From: Cyanoderma ruficeps
Lineage: Eukaryota > Chordata > Aves > Passeriformes > Timaliidae
Assembly (NCBI GenBank): GCA_008694505.1
Contig: VZDJ01000052.1
Coordinates: forward strand, 7,067,955-7,131,954
Reading direction: 5' to 3'
DNA length: 64,000 nt
The translations under genes and the position numbers were made by a program. The notes under the pieces are model-generated. The model saw only the letters and a list, made by a program, of their open reading frames with translations. It did no database searches and was not told where the DNA came from. Positions within the stretch are counted from its first letter, which is position 1, and each line of letters begins with the position of its first letter. Shown here in pieces: positions 61,356 through 64,000 of this stretch.

Positions 61356-64000
61356 TGAGCAGTTCTTTTTCTCTCATCTTCTTGTCTTCCAAGAAGACAG
61401 AGCTAGGAGGCACCAAAATCAAGCAAGTCCCAGGCACACGAAAGAAAAAAAGAAGGAAGAGAGAGTCTATTTTATTAGAAGAGGAAACTAGATTTAAGTA
61501 ATCACTCTTGTTCTTTTTTTTTGGTTTTTTTGTCTCCTCCTACCAAAGCAGGCCAGCCTCCTTCCTGTGGTATCCTCCCCCTTAACACCAGGAGAGAGGA
61601 GTCTGTGCTTGTCCAGCGTGTGACTCAATGCACCAGGATTCATGGTTTTCACTTTCCTACAACTGCTTCTACACAAGAGTACACAAGAGTCCTCTTCTCA
61701 TGGAGGAGGACTGTCCAATTCTCCCAACATGGAGTTTGTGCTCTGACCAACTTCAGAGAGTCTTTTTCTCTTTTCTACCTGGATTTTTAAAGAAAAAAAT
61801 GTTGCCCTGCATTTCTAAATGATACAGGTATCAAGCTGAGATTAGGACACATCAATCCTCTCTGGTAGGAAGGGTCTACAATTCCCTACTGAATTTATTG
61901 TTGAACAAAATGAAAAAAAAATTGGATAGTTTCAATTAAAAGAGAATTCATATCACATTCAATTTAAAAACCAAAAATCTTCATTAATATATTTTTTCCA
62001 GATTGAGAATAATCGCAGCCATCTGGAGATGAAATTATAAAATTTGTGCTGTAAGAAGGAATCTTGTCATTCAAACTTTGCACAACTTTGTCTTTTAAAA
62101 AGATTGGTAACATAAATTTTATAATGCTCTGCTTCATCCTTCTTCCAGACTGCTCTATCCTTAAAGTTGTTCCAGAATATTCCTGGTGTTCCCATGGAAT
62201 ACTTGAGACAGGAGCATCTCCTGACCACATCATTTCCCTGCCGAGACACTAACAAAAGAAAGGAGAAGAATTACCAGGAGTAGAGGAAATGCACATCAGG
62301 GAAGTGAACACCAAAACCCAGACAGACAGCCTGATTGTCCCCACAGATTCAGAAAAGTCCCAGAGACAGCTGCTGCTTCCCAAGCCCCACAGGCTCCACA
62401 TGGGAACCATCTCCTCCAGAAGGCAAATCCCAGAGAAGGAACCTCACAGAGCAACTGCAGACACTACCAAGAGAGAGGCTTCTGGACACACAGAAACTTC
62501 CTCCAAACACTCCTTCCCCGTCCAAAGCTGTTTGACAATCTTCACCTCCACCTCATGCCTTCCTTTCTTCTGCCCTCTCCTCTGTTGCCTTTTCCCTTGA
62601 AGACAAACTGACCTCTTTTTCACAAAATCCAGCTCATTCCCCCACACTGGGGAATTCAAAGAGCCTCAGGCTGCTCCCTGAGGGCATCTTCCACCCACCC
62701 TGATTGTGCCCCATCTCCTGTTTCCCCTGGAATATCTCTGAAGATGAGACACCTACAGCTCCATGTCCGTGCAGCAAAGGATGTTTGTGTTGACCTGAAT
62801 AAACACAATTCATGGCAACTCTCACTTTCAAAGCTCAATGAAACCACCCTTTGCATTTCAATGACACTGGTTAAGCTCCTTTAGAGCACAAAACCAGAAA
62901 ACTTCAAACCATTTGTGCTCAACCCCGTTCAAAATTATCAGTACTTTAAGTTTCACTGTCCATTCCCTAACACACACACACATGCAAAAACCAAACTTGC
63001 AGCCTCCTGCATCTCAGAATCATAGGGCAGTCACACAGAAATCATAGGATAAGCTGGGAATGAAGGATATGCTGAAAATACTCTGCTTCAAAACTCATTT
63101 TTTATGCCTTCATGGATGTGATACTCTCTAATGGGCACATCTTCATGGTTTTTTTCTTAGACAGAAGGGCTGGCTCTTTAAGGGAAAACTGAGGATTTCC
63201 TCTGAATGCAATCCAGTCAGGAATTGCAAGATCAAGGGAGAAATGAAAGCAAATGCAAAACATCAAGTATCAGAAGAGTCATGGTTAGAGAAGAGGGATG
63301 AGCTGACAATGAGGACAGAAGGTCAGTTCATTAGGGAAGCTCTGATATAAAAAACGGGAAATTTCTCTCAAGAAAACCAGGAAAATAACAGCTTCAATTA
63401 AACTACATATTATTTTGGGTGTTTAAAAAGAGATTCCCTTATTAAGAAGTGGTTAAAGTATATAAATAGCTAATCACACAAGCAACATCAATTCCCTGCC
63501 ATCTCTTCTGCTCTGTAATATTGTTACTGGGCCAAATCTCACCCTAGTAAAAAGCCTTTCCATCACTGCATACCACTAGAGGACACACAGAAGTGGTTCT
63601 CATCTCTGTACCCAGAACAGAGACCTTTGAAAAGCTCAGTGCACACCCAAAGCAAGAAATGGGCTGGCAGAACTTACCCCCCACAACTGAGCCAGCCTTG
63701 AAAACAGCTGACATTCCCATGCCCTTCAAAGCTTTTAGATGAGCTGATCGAGGACAGTGGCAGTGGGAGAGAATGACAGGTTGAGAAGAATTAATCTGTT
63801 TAAACTCACTGCTGAGCTGTAACTCAAACGCCTGGGAAGTTGCCCCATATTCCATACACACCGGGAGAAAAGATGAAATACCATTTTCAGCAGTGACATA
63901 GCTCAGCTTTGACAATCCTCTTAACTAGGGTTTCCCTGGGAAAACCATCTCTCTGGGTCCCTTCTCTCGTGAGATATCGATGTCATTTGTACTATTCATT
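61356..64000. other. unique non-coding DNA to window end
   Basis: No gene is recognised. Overlapping frames of 60-103 codons near 61.5-62.8 kb and a 123-codon minus-strand frame at 63,544-63,915 have no known domain. A (CA)n-like run lies near 62,971. A weak CR1 relic at about 63,012 is listed separately. Confidence 0.55.
63012..63070 (-). mobile_element. possible CR1 3'-tip relic
   Basis: TCTCAGAATCATAGGGCAG and CACAGAAATCATAGGATAAG, followed by CTGGGAATGAAGG, resemble the antisense CR1 terminus (CACAGAATCATAGAAT, GCTGGGTTGGAAGG). Only the extreme tip would be present, so chance similarity is possible. Confidence 0.35.

Noticed and set aside
1..64000. CRISPR arrays, operons, phage or plasmid genes
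   Set aside because: The repeat content is that of a vertebrate (bird) nuclear genome. No spaced direct-repeat array or bacterial-type gene is present.

Overview
The window reads as a stretch of bird nuclear genome, most likely a songbird (passerine). I find no protein-coding exon and no intact RNA gene in it. The repeats identify the host. There are several CR1 LINE 3' fragments (8.4, 13.6, 40.1, 55.2 and 58.4 kb; possibly 63.0 kb). There are older CR1/L3-type fossils at 22.7 and 52.9 kb and faint MIR-like SINE remnants. At 14.4 kb a SINE joins a tRNA-Ile-like body to a CR1 tail, an architecture known from the passerine family TguSINE1. Base composition is AT-rich, recognisable interspersed repeats are sparse, and there is one short assembly gap (47,153-47,171).

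Layout. 1-8.4 kb: unique AT-rich DNA with a candidate conserved block near 1.8-2.3 kb. 8.4-8.6 kb: a CR1 running directly into an (ATT)16 microsatellite. 8.6-13.5 kb: unique sequence with small local duplications and an enhancer-like block at 10.6-10.9 kb. 13.5-15.3 kb: a cluster of CR1, tRNA-derived SINE and a three-copy minisatellite of about 96 bp. 15.3-22.7 kb: AT-rich, homeodomain-motif-rich unique DNA plus a MIR-like relic. 22.7-23.1 kb: a fossil LINE reverse-transcriptase segment. 23.1-35.8 kb: unique DNA with an 18-bp minisatellite, a weak LINE-endonuclease-like peptide at 27.2 kb and three candidate conserved blocks at 28.7-31.6 kb. 35.8-37.4 kb: two related copies of an unidentified segment. 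38.4-43.1 kb: MIR-like relics and a CR1 piece. 45.3-45.9 kb: a local CpG-rich pocket. 47.5-47.9 kb: a regular 68-bp minisatellite. 48.2-49.6 kb: candidate conserved blocks. 52.9-58.7 kb: CR1 pieces, one with an internal 64-bp tandem duplication. 59-64 kb: unique DNA with a perfect 21-bp-stem hairpin at 61.3 kb.

Interpretation. No operon, gene cluster or mobile system is present. The most economical reading is an intergenic or large-intron 'gene desert' whose functional content, if any, is regulatory. Every open reading frame of 60-178 codons that I examined looks like chance, or is produced by a repeat: a poly-isoleucine frame from (ATT)n, overlapping minus-strand frames from the 68-bp minisatellite, and a 162-codon frame from antisense CR1. 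I did not find an undescribed biological system. The items most worth checking are the perfect hairpin, the paralogous segment pair at 35.8/37.3 kb, the CpG pocket and the candidate conserved non-coding blocks. Conservation could not be tested here, so those blocks are impressions from motif content and absence of repeats.
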